Positions 9,215-19,358 of a stretch of 64,000 nt of DNA are shown here, piece by piece. Every line of letters starts with the position of its first letter. The stretch's first letter is position 1. The stretch is from NCBI RefSeq assembly GCF_000445125.1, contig NZ_ATHL01000076.1:124001-188000 (forward strand), in the 5' to 3' direction. The position numbers and the translations under genes are program-made. The DNA is from Novosphingobium lindaniclasticum LE124. GTDB taxonomy: Bacteria; Pseudomonadota; Alphaproteobacteria; Sphingomonadales; Sphingomonadaceae. The notes under the pieces are model-generated. The model was not told where the DNA came from. It did not search any database and was given only the letters and a program-made list of their open reading frames with translations.

Positions 9215-10489
9215 ATGTCCGCACCTGACTTTTCGCTGCTGGCCAAGCGACGGTTCGCGCCGATGTTCGTCGTCCAGTTCCTGGGCGCGTTCAACGATAA
9301 CCTGCTCAAGTTCGCGATGCTGTTCCTGGCGAACTTCGGCATCTTCGCGGAGCAGCCCGGTCGGGCGGAGATGCTGGCGGCAATCGCCAGCGGCGTGTTC
9401 ATCGCACCCTATTTCCTGTTCTCGGCGCTGGCCGGGCAATTGGCCGACCGTCTCGACAAGGCGCGGCTGGTCCGATGGATCAAGCTGGCGGAAATCGCGA
9501 TCATGGCGATCGGGCTCGCCGGGTTCTGGCTCCATTCGATCCCGGCTCTCATGATCGCCCTGTTCCTGATGGGTCTGCACTCCACTCTGTTCGGACCGGT
9601 CAAGTTCTCGATCCTGCCGCAGCATCTGGAGAGCCACGAGATCATGGGCGGCACCGGCCTGTTCGAGGCGGGGACTTTTCTCGCGATCCTGGGCGGCCAG
9701 CTTCTTGCCGGCGTGATCCCGGCGCGCGCGGCAGGGTTCACCGCCATGGGCATTGCAGTGCTGGGCTATCTTGCGGCGCTCGCCATTCCGCCGGCGCCGC
9801 CGCTGCGCGGCAGGCACCCGGTCGACTGGAACCTCTGGCGCGGCACGATGGAGGTTCTCGGCACGGCGCGCCGGGTGCGCAGCGTCTGGCTCTCCGTTCT
9901 CGGCATCAGCTGGTTCTTCGCGGCCGGAGCGGTGCTGGTGTCGGAGTTCGCACCGCTGGTCAGCGGCACGCTCAGCGCGCGGCAGGATGTGGCCACGATC
10001 TTCCTGGCCATCTTTTCGGTGACGGTGGCGCTGGGTTCGGTGGCGGTCAACAAGTTGCTCGGCGGCAAGGTTTCGGCACGGTATGTGCCGCTGGCCGCGC
10101 TGGGACTGGGGCTGGGCCTGATCGACCTGTGGCTCTCGACCAGCAACTTCGCGGTGCAGGCGCAGGCGGCCTCGTTCCAGCAATTTCTGGCCTCGCCGGG
10201 CGCGTCCCGCGTTCTTGCCGACCTGGTCCTGGTCGCCTTCTCCGGCGGCATGTTCATCGTGCCGCTTTACGCGATCCTGCAAATGCACAGCCTGCCGGAG
10301 GAGCGATCGCGGATCATCGCCGCGAACAATATCGTCAATGCGGGGGTGACGGTGACCGTCGTGCTGGCGGTCACCGGATTGCTTGCCGCAGGCATCAGCG
10401 TACCGGGCGTAATCGGCGTGCTGGGTTTCGCCTCCCTGCTGGTAGCCCTTTTCAGCAGGGAACTGGCGCGCGAGACAGGGCGGGGCTGA
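9215..10489 (+). CDS. MFS transporter, LplT-like (lysophospholipid carrier family)
   Basis: A 424-residue, twelve-helix major facilitator; the ATG at 9215 is preceded by GGGGGAG at 9202-9208. The first helix carries FLGAFNDNLLKFAMLF, and FNDN is characteristic of the LplT/inner-membrane flippase group. TLFGPVKFSILPQHL and GGTGLFEAGTFLAILGG are further family signatures. In many proteobacteria this carrier is fused or adjacent to acyltransferase/acyl-ACP synthetase (Aas) domains; neither is present here. Lysophospholipid specificity is inferred from family only. Confidence 0.85.
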   Translation: MSAPDFSLLAKRRFAPMFVVQFLGAFNDNLLKFAMLFLANFGIFAEQPGRAEMLAAIASGVFIAPYFLFSALAGQLADRLDKARLVRWIKLAEIAIMAIGLAGFWLHSIPALMIALFLMGLHSTLFGPVKFSILPQHLESHEIMGGTGLFEAGTFLAILGGQLLAGVIPARAAGFTAMGIAVLGYLAALAIPPAPPLRGRHPVDWNLWRGTMEVLGTARRVRSVWLSVLGISWFFAAGAVLVSEFAPLVSGTLSARQDVATIFLAIFSVTVALGSVAVNKLLGGKVSARYVPLAALGLGLGLIDLWLSTSNFAVQAQAASFQQFLASPGASRVLADLVLVAFSGGMFIVPLYAILQMHSLPEERSRIIAANNIVNAGVTVTVVLAVTGLLAAGISVPGVIGVLGFASLLVALFSRELARETGRG

Positions 10490-10494
10490 AGAGG

Positions 10495-10520
10495 GGCGGA
10501 GCGCCGCGAAACGCTCCGCC
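10495..10520. terminator. Bidirectional hairpin between convergent genes
   Basis: GGCGGAGCG at 10495-10503 pairs perfectly with CGCTCCGCC at 10512-10520 around an 8-base loop. It lies between the stop codons of the LplT-like gene and the Old Yellow Enzyme gene. There is no clear U tract on either side. Confidence 0.55.
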
Positions 10521-10529
10521 TGTATGGCG

Positions 10530-11648
<1,119 letters not shown>

Positions 11649-11679
11649 GCGGGCAGGTCTCCATTGAAAAGCGATGTCC

Positions 11680-11736
11680 CTAGGTATAAACTGTATATCT
11701 AGCGTCAATGAGGCACCTTTGATCGCCTAAGTATAC
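11680..11736. promoter_or_regulatory. Operator-like sites in the HxlR/ene-reductase intergenic region
   Basis: CTAGGTATA (11680-11688) and TATATCTAG (11694-11702) form an imperfect dyad with a 5-base spacer and one mismatch. A second copy of the half site, CCTAAGTATA, lies at 11726-11735 and overlaps the palindrome GTATAC at 11731-11736. Both lie between the divergent starts, so an HxlR dimer could control both promoters from here. Confidence 0.5.
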
Positions 11737-11749
11737 GGAAAGAAACCTC

Positions 11750-12112
11750 GTGCCCGAATGTCAGCATTTCAACATCGACTGCCCTAGCCGCCAGCTGTTC
11801 GATCAGATTGCGGACAAGTGGTCGATGATGGTCCTGACGGTGCTGGTCCCTGGTCCGATGCGCTTCAACGCCATCAAGCGCCATGTCGAAGGCGTGACGC
11901 AAAAGGCGCTGACGCAATGCCTGCGCAAGCTGGAGCGCAACGGTCTGCTGCACCGACGCGTGATCCCGACCTCGCCTGTGGGCGTCGAGTACGAGATCAC
12001 GCCCCTCGGGCATTCGCTCCACGCGCCGTTCAAGGCGCTCTACCGCTGGACGCTGGACAATATCGAGGACGTGGAAGCTTCACGCAAAGCGTTCGATCTG
12101 CGCCTTCCCTGA
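11750..12112 (+). CDS. HxlR family transcriptional regulator
   Basis: A 120-residue winged-helix regulator initiating at GTG 11750-11752. The signature is NIDCPSRQLFDQIADKWSMM, followed by RFNAIKRHVEGVTQKALTQ and LRKLERNGLLHRRV, and the wing GVEYEITPLGHSL. Cys4 and Cys11 lie near the N terminus; in YodB/HypR-type members an N-terminal cysteine senses quinones or electrophiles, so redox sensing is plausible here. It is divergent from the ene-reductase, its likely target. Confidence 0.92.
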   Translation: MPECQHFNIDCPSRQLFDQIADKWSMMVLTVLVPGPMRFNAIKRHVEGVTQKALTQCLRKLERNGLLHRRVIPTSPVGVEYEITPLGHSLHAPFKALYRWTLDNIEDVEASRKAFDLRLP

Positions 12113-12123
12113 AGCGTATTCAG

Positions 12124-12144
12124 GATATAGCTTTAATCTATATC
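12124..12144. terminator. Hairpin between convergent genes
   Basis: GATATAG at 12124-12130 pairs with CTATATC at 12138-12144 around a 7-base loop, 12 bases after the HxlR stop codon and just before the end of the convergent gene. It is AT-rich for a terminator and resembles the operator half sites upstream, so an additional binding site is possible. Confidence 0.35.
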
Positions 12145-12157
12145 AGAGGATTAGGCC

Positions 12158-12565
12158 TTACAGCTTATACGGATTGCCAGGAAGAAGTCGGGCAGTCAGC
12201 GGCTCGTCGAGATCGGCCACGCTCATCTCCACGCGGTCGCCGTCGATTACCACAGTGGCGCACTCGCTGTCCGTATTGCCGGGGCTGCGATTTTCCGAAA
12301 CGCAGAGCAGGCCGTCCGGGCTGATCGTCCAGCGCTGCTTCATGATCGGCTGCCCTTTGCCATGCTCCCGCATACGGGCGATGCCGCCTTGTTTGAGAAA
12401 GATCACGTGCGCGCCGGGAGATGCCGAATCGTCCTCTTCCAGCGTGTTGCCGACGAGCTTTTCCACGGCGGCCCGGCCCGTAGTCGCGCCCGGTGCCTCG
12501 GCATCCACGGCGGCCGGGAAGCTTGCGCCTGCAAGGATTGCCAGCCCCAACGCAAATTCCGTCAT
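12158..12565 (-). CDS. Small secreted protein of unknown function
   Basis: A 135-residue protein with N-terminal MTEFALGLAILAGASFPAAVDA, a signal peptide probably cleaved after VDA. The mature part contains TGRAAVEKLVGNTLE, GIARMREHGKGQPIMKQRW and NTDSECATVVIDGDRVEM. This looks like a small lipocalin-like fold that reports on a stored value, but I do not recognise the family. It contains two cysteines (LLCVSE and SECATV) that could form a disulfide in the periplasm. Confidence 0.7.
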   Translation of the reverse strand: MTEFALGLAILAGASFPAAVDAEAPGATTGRAAVEKLVGNTLEEDDSASPGAHVIFLKQGGIARMREHGKGQPIMKQRWTISPDGLLCVSENRSPGNTDSECATVVIDGDRVEMSVADLDEPLTARLLPGNPYKL

Positions 12566-12680
12566 GATCGTCTTCCCAAATGGTTATCCGAAGTTCCCAC
12601 CCGCAGGACCTTCCCTAGCGAAAAGCGGGGGCCAGCGAAATGGCCTCCGCCGAGCTCCGGGGCCTCAGGAAACGTGACGA

Positions 12681-12710
12681 AAAAAGGACGGCTCGCCTGA
12701 GCCGCCCTTT
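12681..12710 (-). terminator. Intrinsic terminator of the outer-membrane protein gene
   Basis: On the minus strand a 12-bp stem with one mismatch (arms at 12683-12694 and 12699-12710, loop GCCT-type) is followed by a run of U (plus-strand A at 12681-12685). It lies 65 bases after the stop of the beta-barrel gene at 12775. Confidence 0.75.
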
Positions 12711-12774
12711 CTTCCCTGTCCTGCACCGGCCATCCCGGTGGCTGGCCGCAATGCCGGCCGAAGCGGGTGTCGGA

Positions 12775-13242
12775 TCAGAACTTCATGCCGACGCCGACCA
12801 GGCCGACATCCGCGTCGGGGGTGTTGTCGCCGACGATCAGGTGCTTGTACTCAGCCTTGCCATAGAACTTGTTGCCGAGATCCTGCTGGATACCGCCGCC
12901 GACGCCGACGGCGCTGTTGCCGTACTTGGTGAACTTCGACTGCCAGGTCGACGCGGCATAGAGCTTCGTCGCCGGCGTGAGCTTGACGCCCGCGCGGCCG
13001 CCGACACCCCAGGATACGCGGGTGTCGCTGGCGAGAACCTTGTCGGCAGAACCTTCGACGCCCACGAACAGCTTGTCGCCGATATCGTAGTCGTATCCGA
13101 TGGCACCGCCGGCCACGGCTTCGCTGTCGCTACCGTTCCAGATCACGCCGGTGCGCGCTTCGATGCGGGTCTCGTTCGCGAGAGCGGGTGAGGCGGCGGC
13201 AACGGCGGCAACAGCAGCGAGCGAAACAAGTGCAATACGCAT
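12775..13242 (-). CDS. Outer-membrane beta-barrel-like protein
   Basis: A 155-residue protein with signal peptide MRIALVSLAAVAAVAAASPALA. The rest alternates aromatic/hydrophobic and glycine-rich strands (EARTGVIWNG, GGAIGYDYDIGDKLFVGVEG, WGVGGRAGVKLTP, YGKAEYKHLIV) and ends in VGLVGVGMKF; the C-terminal Phe is the outer-membrane insertion signal. It matches the small opacity/OmpA-like eight-stranded porin group. A U-tailed terminator follows it. Specific role unknown. Confidence 0.85.
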   Translation of the reverse strand: MRIALVSLAAVAAVAAASPALANETRIEARTGVIWNGSDSEAVAGGAIGYDYDIGDKLFVGVEGSADKVLASDTRVSWGVGGRAGVKLTPATKLYAASTWQSKFTKYGNSAVGVGGGIQQDLGNKFYGKAEYKHLIVGDNTPDADVGLVGVGMKF

Positions 13243-13662
13243 AAATAACTCCAGTACTTTTCATCTTCCCCGGCCCTCTTCCGGGCAGCCACCGATTGGA
13301 CCGCGCGGTCTTGCGCCGATGTGAACAAGTCATTCTGATGACAGTCAGAAATCGGGCGGCGGGCCGGGCAGACCTTGCTTCCGGCAAGGAATTCTGCGGG
13401 TTTTCGACCCATTTCGTCGCGGTCATGACGGCTGTGACTGTTCACAAATAGACTGTGGATAAATCCGGCATTGGGGCGGGATAGCGACCGGACAACTCAG
13501 GATAACCCACGAAAAGTACGGTTTTGCGACCCGACGCGCCATTCGCCGCGGCCAACCCGAGGTCACCGCCCGAAATGTAAAAGCATGCTTCTGCACGGAG
13601 AGGAAAAGATGCTGGCGCGGAAGGCATAGGCAAGCGCGAAACCTTTGCCTATGAGGGCCGCC
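13243..13662. other. Intergenic region upstream of malic enzyme
   Basis: About 420 bases between divergent genes with no open frame I can support. It must contain the promoters of both. One perfect TTATCCACA-type DnaA box (TGTGGATAA on the plus strand, 13454-13462) is present, but it is single and not part of an origin-like cluster. I see no riboswitch. Confidence 0.6.
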
Positions 13663-15927
13663 ATGGACGACAATCTCCGCCGCGCAGCCCTCGATTACCA
13701 TCTCCATCCGCAGCCGGGTAAGCTCCGCATCGAGCCTACCAAGCGCATGGTCAACCAGCGCGACCTTGCGCTGGCCTATTCGCCAGGGGTCGCGGCCCCT
13801 TGCGTGGAGATCGCGGCCGATCCCGACAAGGCGCTGGACTATACCGCGCGCGGCAACCTGGTCGCCGTCATCTCCAACGGCACGGCCGTGCTCGGCCTGG
13901 GCGCGATCGGCGCACTGGCTTCCAAGCCGGTCATGGAAGGCAAGGCGGTCCTCTTCAAGAAATTCGCCGATATCGACGTGTTCGACCTTGAGGTGGACAC
14001 GACCGATCCCGACAAGTTCGTCGAAGCGGTCGCCCTGCTCGAACCCACGTTCGGCGGCATCAACCTGGAAGACATCAAGGCCCCTGAATGCTTCGCCATC
14101 GAGGCGCGGCTCAAGGAGCGCATGAACATTCCGGTGTTCCACGACGACCAGCATGGCACCGCCATCGTGGTCGCCGCCGCCGTTCGGAACGCTCTGGTCC
14201 TCCAGGGCAAGACGCTGGCGGAAGCCAGGCTGGTCACCTCGGGGGCAGGGGCGGCCGCTCTCGCCTGCGTGGACCTGCTGGTATCGATGGGGCTTCCGGT
14301 CGAGAACGTAACCCTTACCGACAAGGACGGAGTGATCCATTCGGGGCGCGAGGGCATGCTGCCGAACATGGCGCGCTATGCCCGCCAGACCGACGCGCGG
14401 TCGCTTCCCGAGGTGCTGCCGGGCGCCAACCTGTTCCTCGGCCTCTCGGCCCCCGGCGTGCTCAAGCCCGAGTGGCTGCCGCTGATGGCGCCCAATCCGC
14501 TGATCTTCGCCCTGGCCAATCCTGAACCCGAGATCCGGCCGGAGATCGCGCGTGAGGTCCGTCCCGACGCCATCATCGCCACCGGCCGCTCTGACTATCC
14601 GAACCAGGTCAATAACGTCCTGTGCTTCCCCTACATCTTCCGGGGCGCACTCGACGTGGGCGCCACGGCGATCAACGAAGAGATGAAGGCCGCCGCCGCC
14701 GAGGCCATCGCGGCGCTCGCCCGGTTGCCTGCGCATGATAGCGTCGCCCAGGCCTATGGCGGCCGCAAGCTGGTGTTCGGCCCGGAATACATCATCCCGA
14801 CGCCTTTCGATCCGCGCCTGATCGGCGAGATCGCCACCGCCGTCGCCAAGGCCGCCATGGCGAGCGGCGTCGCGCGCAAGACGATCGATCTTGACGATTA
14901 CAAGCGCAAGCTCACGCGCCAGAACACGCGCTCCGGCCAGCTCATGCTTCCGGTGTTCGAAGCTGCACGCGGCTCGGCCTGCCGGATCGTCTACGGCGAA
15001 GGTGAGGACGAGCGCGTGCTCCGCGCGATTCAGGACGCGCTCGATGAAGACATCGCCCGTCCCATGATCGTCGCCCGTCGCCGCGTCCTCGAGCAGAAGC
15101 TGCCGAACCTTGGCCTGAGCTTCGAGCTGGATCGCGATGTCGAGGTGATCGATCCCGAGACGGACCATGAGATCATGACCGAGCTGGTCGAAGCCTATCG
15201 CGCCATCGCTTCGCGCAAGGGCGTGCCTGCGGACGAGATCCCGCGGCACGTCTACCGGCGCCCCACGCTGACGGCGGCGCTGCTGCTGCGGACGGGGCGC
15301 GTCGATGCTGCACTGGTGGGCGGGCGCTCCGAATATTGGGGCCAGATCGAGCACGTCCTGCGCGTGATCGACCGCAAGCCCGATATCAGCCGCGTCTATG
15401 CGCTTTCAGGGCTGATCCTCGATGCGGGTGCCTTGTTCATCACCGACACCCACATGGTGCCGGATCCCACGCCCGAGCAGATCGCCGAGATGGCGCTGCT
15501 CGGCGCCACACAGCTCAAGCACTTCGGCCTGCGCCCGCGCGTGTCGCTGCTGTCGCACTCGAACTTCGGCGCTTCGCATAGCCCGAGTGCCCGCAAGATG
15601 CGCGCGGCCCTGAAGATCGCGAAGGCAGCGGCGCCGGACCTGCTGGTGGACGGTGAGATGCACGCCGATGCCGCGCTCAGCCAGGCGCTGCGCGATCGTC
15701 TCGTCCCGGATGCCCGGTTCGAGGGGCCGGCCAACCTGCTGGTCATGCCGAACCTCGACGCGGCGAACATCACGCTGACTGCGCTCTCGGCCTCGTCGAG
15801 TTCGCCTACGGTGGGCCCGATGCTGATGGGGCTCTCGCAGCCGATCCACGTCCTGACGCCGGGCGTCACCGCACGCGGTATTCTCAACCTCACGGCGATC
15901 GCGGCGGCGCAACTGGAAACGGTGTGA
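13663..15927 (+). CDS. maeB: NADP-dependent malic enzyme with C-terminal phosphotransacetylase-like domain
   Basis: A 754-residue MaeB-type enzyme that decarboxylates malate to pyruvate with NADP. The start at 13663 is chosen because GAGGG at 13653-13657 precedes it; in-frame starts at 13645 and 13651 exist. Residues about 1-420 are the malic domain: YSPGVAAPC, the lysine region [26 protein letters not shown] and the Rossmann [13 protein letters not shown]. Residues about 430-754 form the PTA-like domain with [13 protein letters not shown] and [10 protein letters not shown]; in MaeB proteins this domain binds acetyl-CoA and regulates activity. It appears monocistronic. Confidence 0.95.
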   Translation: MDDNLRRAALDYHLHPQPGKLRIEPTKRMVNQRDLALAYSPGVAAPCVEIAADPDKALDYTARGNLVAVISNGTAVLGLGAIGALASKPVMEGKAVLFKKFADIDVFDLEVDTTDPDKFVEAVALLEPTFGGINLEDIKAPECFAIEARLKERMNIPVFHDDQHGTAIVVAAAVRNALVLQGKTLAEARLVTSGAGAAALACVDLLVSMGLPVENVTLTDKDGVIHSGREGMLPNMARYARQTDARSLPEVLPGANLFLGLSAPGVLKPEWLPLMAPNPLIFALANPEPEIRPEIAREVRPDAIIATGRSDYPNQVNNVLCFPYIFRGALDVGATAINEEMKAAAAEAIAALARLPAHDSVAQAYGGRKLVFGPEYIIPTPFDPRLIGEIATAVAKAAMASGVARKTIDLDDYKRKLTRQNTRSGQLMLPVFEAARGSACRIVYGEGEDERVLRAIQDALDEDIARPMIVARRRVLEQKLPNLGLSFELDRDVEVIDPETDHEIMTELVEAYRAIASRKGVPADEIPRHVYRRPTLTAALLLRTGRVDAALVGGRSEYWGQIEHVLRVIDRKPDISRVYALSGLILDAGALFITDTHMVPDPTPEQIAEMALLGATQLKHFGLRPRVSLLSHSNFGASHSPSARKMRAALKIAKAAAPDLLVDGEMHADAALSQALRDRLVPDARFEGPANLLVMPNLDAANITLTALSASSSSPTVGPMLMGLSQPIHVLTPGVTARGILNLTAIAAAQLETV

Positions 15928-15933
15928 TCACGA

Positions 15934-15976
15934 TACCCGTGAGCGAGGGGCCGAGTAGGCGGCTTGCTCACGGGTA
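15934..15976 (+). terminator. Hairpin downstream of maeB
   Basis: TACCCGTGAGC at 15934-15944 and GCTCACGGGTA at 15966-15976 form a perfect 11-bp stem 7 bases after the maeB stop codon. There is no U tract, so it may be an mRNA-stabilising stem or part of a repeat. Confidence 0.5.
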
Positions 15977-16096
15977 GCCCGGAAGGGTAAGTCAGACCTC
16001 GGCGTTCCGAGCAAGACGCGGTGACCAGTTGGGTTGGTAATATATATTATGTTAATCTGCGCATGACGTCGTAGGCATAGCGCCTTCAGCCCAAGC

Positions 16097-16130
16097 CATG
16101 CTCCCGGTGCGACCGCGCGCCAGGAGCATG
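16097..16130 (-). terminator. Hairpin downstream of the alcohol dehydrogenase
   Basis: CATGCTCC at 16097-16104 pairs with GGAGCATG at 16123-16130, with additional GC pairs in the loop. It lies 8 bases past the stop codon of the alcohol dehydrogenase on the minus strand. No U tract is evident. Confidence 0.5.
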
Positions 16131-16137
16131 GGAAAGC

Positions 16138-17187
16138 TCAGGCCTGCAGCGTCGCGTTGTCGATCACGAAGCGATACTTCACGTCGCTCTTCTGCATGCG
16201 ATCGTAGGCTTCGTTGACGTCCTGGATGTCGATCATCTCGATGTCGGCAACGACACCTTTTTCCGCGCAGAAATCCAGCATCTCCTGAGTCTCGGCGATT
16301 CCGCCTATCAGCGAGCCGGCGATCGCCCGGCGGCGGAAGATCAGCGCGGCGACGTTCGGCGACGGATGCGGATGCTCGGGAACGCCCACCAGCGTCATCG
16401 TGCCATCGCGCTTCAGCAGCGCGGTGAAAGCATCGAGGTCATGGCTGGCGGCCACCGTGTTGAGAATAAGGTCGAAGCTGTTGGCATGAGCGGCCATCTC
16501 GTCGGCATTGCGCGACACCACCACGTCGTCGGCTCCGAGTTCCCGCGCTGCCTCGCGCTTGCTTTCGGAAGTCGTAAAGGCCACGACGTGCGCCCCGAGC
16601 GCGTGAGCCAGCTTGACGCCCATGTGGCCGAGTCCGCCGATGCCGACGATCCCGACCTTCTTGCCGGGTCCGGCATTCCAATGGCGCAGCGGCGACCAGG
16701 TGGTGATGCCGGCGCAAAGCAGCGGCGCCACGGCTGCCAGCTGTTCGTCCGGGTGGCTGATCTTCAACACGAACTTGTCGCTGACGACGATGCTCTGCGA
16801 GTAGCCGCCAAGGGTGTGCCCCGGAGCATCCGCGGTCGTGCCGTTGTATGTGCCGACGAAGCCGTTGTCGCAATACTGCTCGAGGCCTTCGTCGCAAGCC
16901 GGACAGTGCTGGCAGCTGTCGACCATGCAGCCCACGCCGACGGTGTCGCCGACCTTGAAGGCCGAAACCTCGCTGCCCACGGCCGTCACCCGGCCGACGA
17001 TCTCATGGCCCGGAACGCAGGGATAGAGCGTTCCCGCCCACTCGCCGCGTGCCTGGTGCAGGTCCGAATGGCAAACCCCGCAATAGGCGATGTCGATAGA
17101 CACGTCGTGCGCGCCTGGCTCGCGGCGCACGATCTCCAGCGCCTCGAGCGGCGCCTTTTCGGTGACGACACCAAATGCTTTCGTCAT
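16138..17187 (-). CDS. Zinc-dependent NAD(P) alcohol dehydrogenase (cinnamyl-alcohol dehydrogenase-like)
   Basis: A 349-residue medium-chain dehydrogenase of the CAD/YahK/AdhC group; start at MTKAFGVV (ATG 17185-17187). Catalytic zinc ligands are in CGVCHSDLHQARGEW and GHEIVG; the structural zinc site is CQHCPACDEGLEQYC. The Rossmann fold is GIGGLGHMGVKLAHALGA. These enzymes reduce a broad range of aldehydes with NADPH. The gene stands alone. The nearby LysR remnant at 17312-17632 may once have been a regulator of a neighbour. Confidence 0.93.
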   Translation of the reverse strand: MTKAFGVVTEKAPLEALEIVRREPGAHDVSIDIAYCGVCHSDLHQARGEWAGTLYPCVPGHEIVGRVTAVGSEVSAFKVGDTVGVGCMVDSCQHCPACDEGLEQYCDNGFVGTYNGTTADAPGHTLGGYSQSIVVSDKFVLKISHPDEQLAAVAPLLCAGITTWSPLRHWNAGPGKKVGIVGIGGLGHMGVKLAHALGAHVVAFTTSESKREAARELGADDVVVSRNADEMAAHANSFDLILNTVAASHDLDAFTALLKRDGTMTLVGVPEHPHPSPNVAALIFRRRAIAGSLIGGIAETQEMLDFCAEKGVVADIEMIDIQDVNEAYDRMQKSDVKYRFVIDNATLQA

Positions 17188-17311
17188 GGTTGTTTGTTCC
17201 CGGTAAACGATGGACAGACGGCGAAGCCGCATCCTCCAAATCTAGACTGCTCCGTTCCGCCGATAACCCCCGAACTTGTCGAATGCAGTGATGAGCCCAA
17301 TTCATGAACGG

Positions 17312-17632
17312 CTAGAAGCCCATTGGTCTGATTTCGCGAATGAGGTCGATCAGCAGGCGCAGGCTGGAAGGCACCTGCCTCCGACTGGAATAGTAGATGT
17401 GGAACGCCTCGCCCCTCGAGCCCCACTCCTCCAGAACCACGCGAAGCCGCCCCTCCGCGACAAGCGCGGCGATGGAGGGTTCGGCGGCATAGATCAGCGC
17501 CGCACCGCTCAGCGCCATGTGCAGGCCGATGCGGGAATTCCCGATGGTGACCGGGCCGGAAACGTCGATCACCTCGCATTCGTCGCCCCTTCTCGATGGA
17601 TTCCTTGCCGCTGGAACCCACTTGGCCCGCAA
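17312..17632 (-). pseudogene. LysR regulator remnant (C-terminal end only)
   Basis: The frame encodes the last roughly 95 residues of a LysR effector domain: EVIDVSGPVTIGNSRIGLHM, LIYAAEPSIAALVAEGRLR, VVLEEWGSRGEAFHIYYSS and RRQVPSSLRLLIDLIRE. The whole HTH and first effector lobe are missing. Codon use becomes unlike a gene upstream of about 17598, so the truncation is near there. A complete LysR protein is about 300 residues. It is probably not functional. Confidence 0.75.
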
Positions 17633-17822
17633 TTACGAGCCGCGCTCCGTGGCAAGCGGCGAAACCACCGAAGTGCTGATCTTCCTCATGGACCAACCCT
17701 CGCCCTCGCCTGCCGTCCGTTCGACGATCGAGGGCGGTGTCTCGTGGCCGCGGGAAGTCGCCCTGCGCGACCCTGCCGCGGAAGGCACTGAACGCCTATG
17801 CGCGGTGGTCGGCAGGCGCTAG
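17600..17822 (+). pseudogene. C-terminal remnant of an unidentified gene
   Basis: From roughly 17625 to the TAG at 17820-17822 the plus-strand frame has strong GC at third positions and reads NYEPRSVASGETTEVLIFLM, then PAVRSTIEGGVSWPREVALR and ends GTERLCAVVGRR. No start codon lies inside the well-coded part. It meets the LysR remnant head to head at about 17600, as expected if a deletion removed the 5' halves of two divergent genes. I do not recognise the family. Confidence 0.45.
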
Positions 17823-17883
17823 CCGACGCGAACAGGTCCGCAGGCGGCGAAGCATAACTCGTTCGCCTGCGGACCTTTCGCCT

Positions 17884-19356
17884 TCAGTTTTGCGGCGCCG
17901 CGGTCTGTCCTGCTCCGGCAGGCTGCTCGCCTCCGAGGCCTCCGCCGAGCGAACGGTAGAGTTCGACCAGATTGCTGGCCTGGATGAGGCGCGTCGCAAC
18001 CAACTGCTGCTCCGCCGCATAAGCCGTGCGCTGTGCGTCGAGCGAGGTCAGGAACGAGTCCACCCCGGCTTTGAACCGGGCATCCGACAGGCGCGCGGCG
18101 ACCCGCGCGGACTCCGCCCGGTTGGACTGCGCCTGGATCTGGTCCCCGATCTTGCCGCGCTGTGCCAGCGCATCGGCCACCTCGCGGAACGCGGTCTGGA
18201 TCGCCTTCTCGTACGTCGCCACCGCCGCCTGCTGCGAGGCCTTGGCGTAGGCCAGATTACCCGCTCGCTGCCCGCCGTCGAAGAGAGGAAGCGAGAGACC
18301 GGGCGACGCACTGTACGTGTAGGTTCCGGACTTGAAGAGGCCGGACAGCGCCGTGCTGATCGTGCCGACGGTTCCCGTCAGCGAGATCGTCGGGAAGAAG
18401 GCGGCCCGTGCCGCGCCGATGTTGGCGTTTTCCGCAATCAGCAGATGCTCGGCGCGAAGCACATCGGGGCGGCGCAGCAGCACGTCGGACGACACGTCGG
18501 ACGGCAAGGCGTCACGCGTCACCGGGTCGGACGAAAGGCCGCTGGGCAGCTGCTCCTGCGCCACCGTGGTGCCGACGAGCAGGTTCAGCGCGTTCTGGTC
18601 GAGCGCGATGCTGGCTTCCAGAGCGGCGATGTCGTTCACCGCGCTCTGGTAGTTGGTATCGGCCTGGCGCACTTCCAGTTCCGAGCCGACGCCGATGCGG
18701 AATTGCTCCCGCGTGAGGCGCAAGGTGTCTTCGAAGGTCTTGAGCGTCTGCCGCGAAAGACGCAGTTGCTCGGTATCGGACGCCATCGTCAGCCAGGCCG
18801 TCGCAATTTCCGCGATAAGGCTGATCCGCGCGGAACGCTGGGCTTCCTCGCTGGCGAAGAACTGTTCCTGGGCGGCGCGGGTCAGATTGCGGATGCGGCC
18901 GAACAGGTCGAGTTCGAAGGCGGAGATCCCGGCAGTCGCCTGATAGATCTCGATGTCGGAAGAGACGTTGCCCGCTCCGGCACCTCCCCCGGCGCCCATG
19001 GCACCCATGATATTGTTGGTATAAGTCGCTGTCCCGCCCGCATTCACGGTCGGGAACAGGGCCGAGCGCTGCACGCGCAACTGCGAACGGGCCTGGAGCA
19101 CGTTGGCGGCTGCGACGCGGAGATCGCGATTGTTGGCGAGCCCGGTTTCGATCACTTGCCGCAGGCGCGGATCGAGGAAGAATTCCTGCCAACCGATGCG
19201 GCTTACATCCAAGGCGTCGGTGGCGGCGGCCGGGTAGACCCCGCCTTGCGGCAGGGCCACCGGAACGGCGCCGACGGGCCGCTCGTAACGCGGCGCCAGG
19301 TTGCACCCTGCCAGCATCGTGGTGCCGGCAATCAGGGCGATGAGGGACTTTTTCAT
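17884..19356 (-). CDS. RND efflux outer-membrane channel lipoprotein (NodT/OprM family)
   Basis: A 490-residue TolC-like channel that completes the efflux system across the outer membrane. Signal peptide with lipobox LAGC (MKKSLIALIAGTTMLAGCN) gives lipidation at Cys18. Two OEP repeats are visible, with FELDLFGRIRNLTRAAQ in the first and RRPDVLRAEHLLIAENANIG in the second, followed by LPLFDGGQRAGNL. The C terminus is a low-complexity GGGLGGEQPAGAGQTAAPQ tail. It starts 2 bases after the pump gene ends, so it is the third gene of the operon. Confidence 0.95.
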   Translation of the reverse strand: MKKSLIALIAGTTMLAGCNLAPRYERPVGAVPVALPQGGVYPAAATDALDVSRIGWQEFFLDPRLRQVIETGLANNRDLRVAAANVLQARSQLRVQRSALFPTVNAGGTATYTNNIMGAMGAGGGAGAGNVSSDIEIYQATAGISAFELDLFGRIRNLTRAAQEQFFASEEAQRSARISLIAEIATAWLTMASDTEQLRLSRQTLKTFEDTLRLTREQFRIGVGSELEVRQADTNYQSAVNDIAALEASIALDQNALNLLVGTTVAQEQLPSGLSSDPVTRDALPSDVSSDVLLRRPDVLRAEHLLIAENANIGAARAAFFPTISLTGTVGTISTALSGLFKSGTYTYSASPGLSLPLFDGGQRAGNLAYAKASQQAAVATYEKAIQTAFREVADALAQRGKIGDQIQAQSNRAESARVAARLSDARFKAGVDSFLTSLDAQRTAYAAEQQLVATRLIQASNLVELYRSLGGGLGGEQPAGAGQTAAPQN

Positions 19357-19358
19357 GT

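Noticed and set aside
13454..13462. Perfect DnaA box as a possible replication origin
   Set aside because: Single box, no cluster, no AT-rich unwinding element and no dnaA or other origin genes nearby.
13423..15354. A 643-codon minus-strand frame opposite malic enzyme
   Set aside because: Shadow of maeB; no start context and no motifs.
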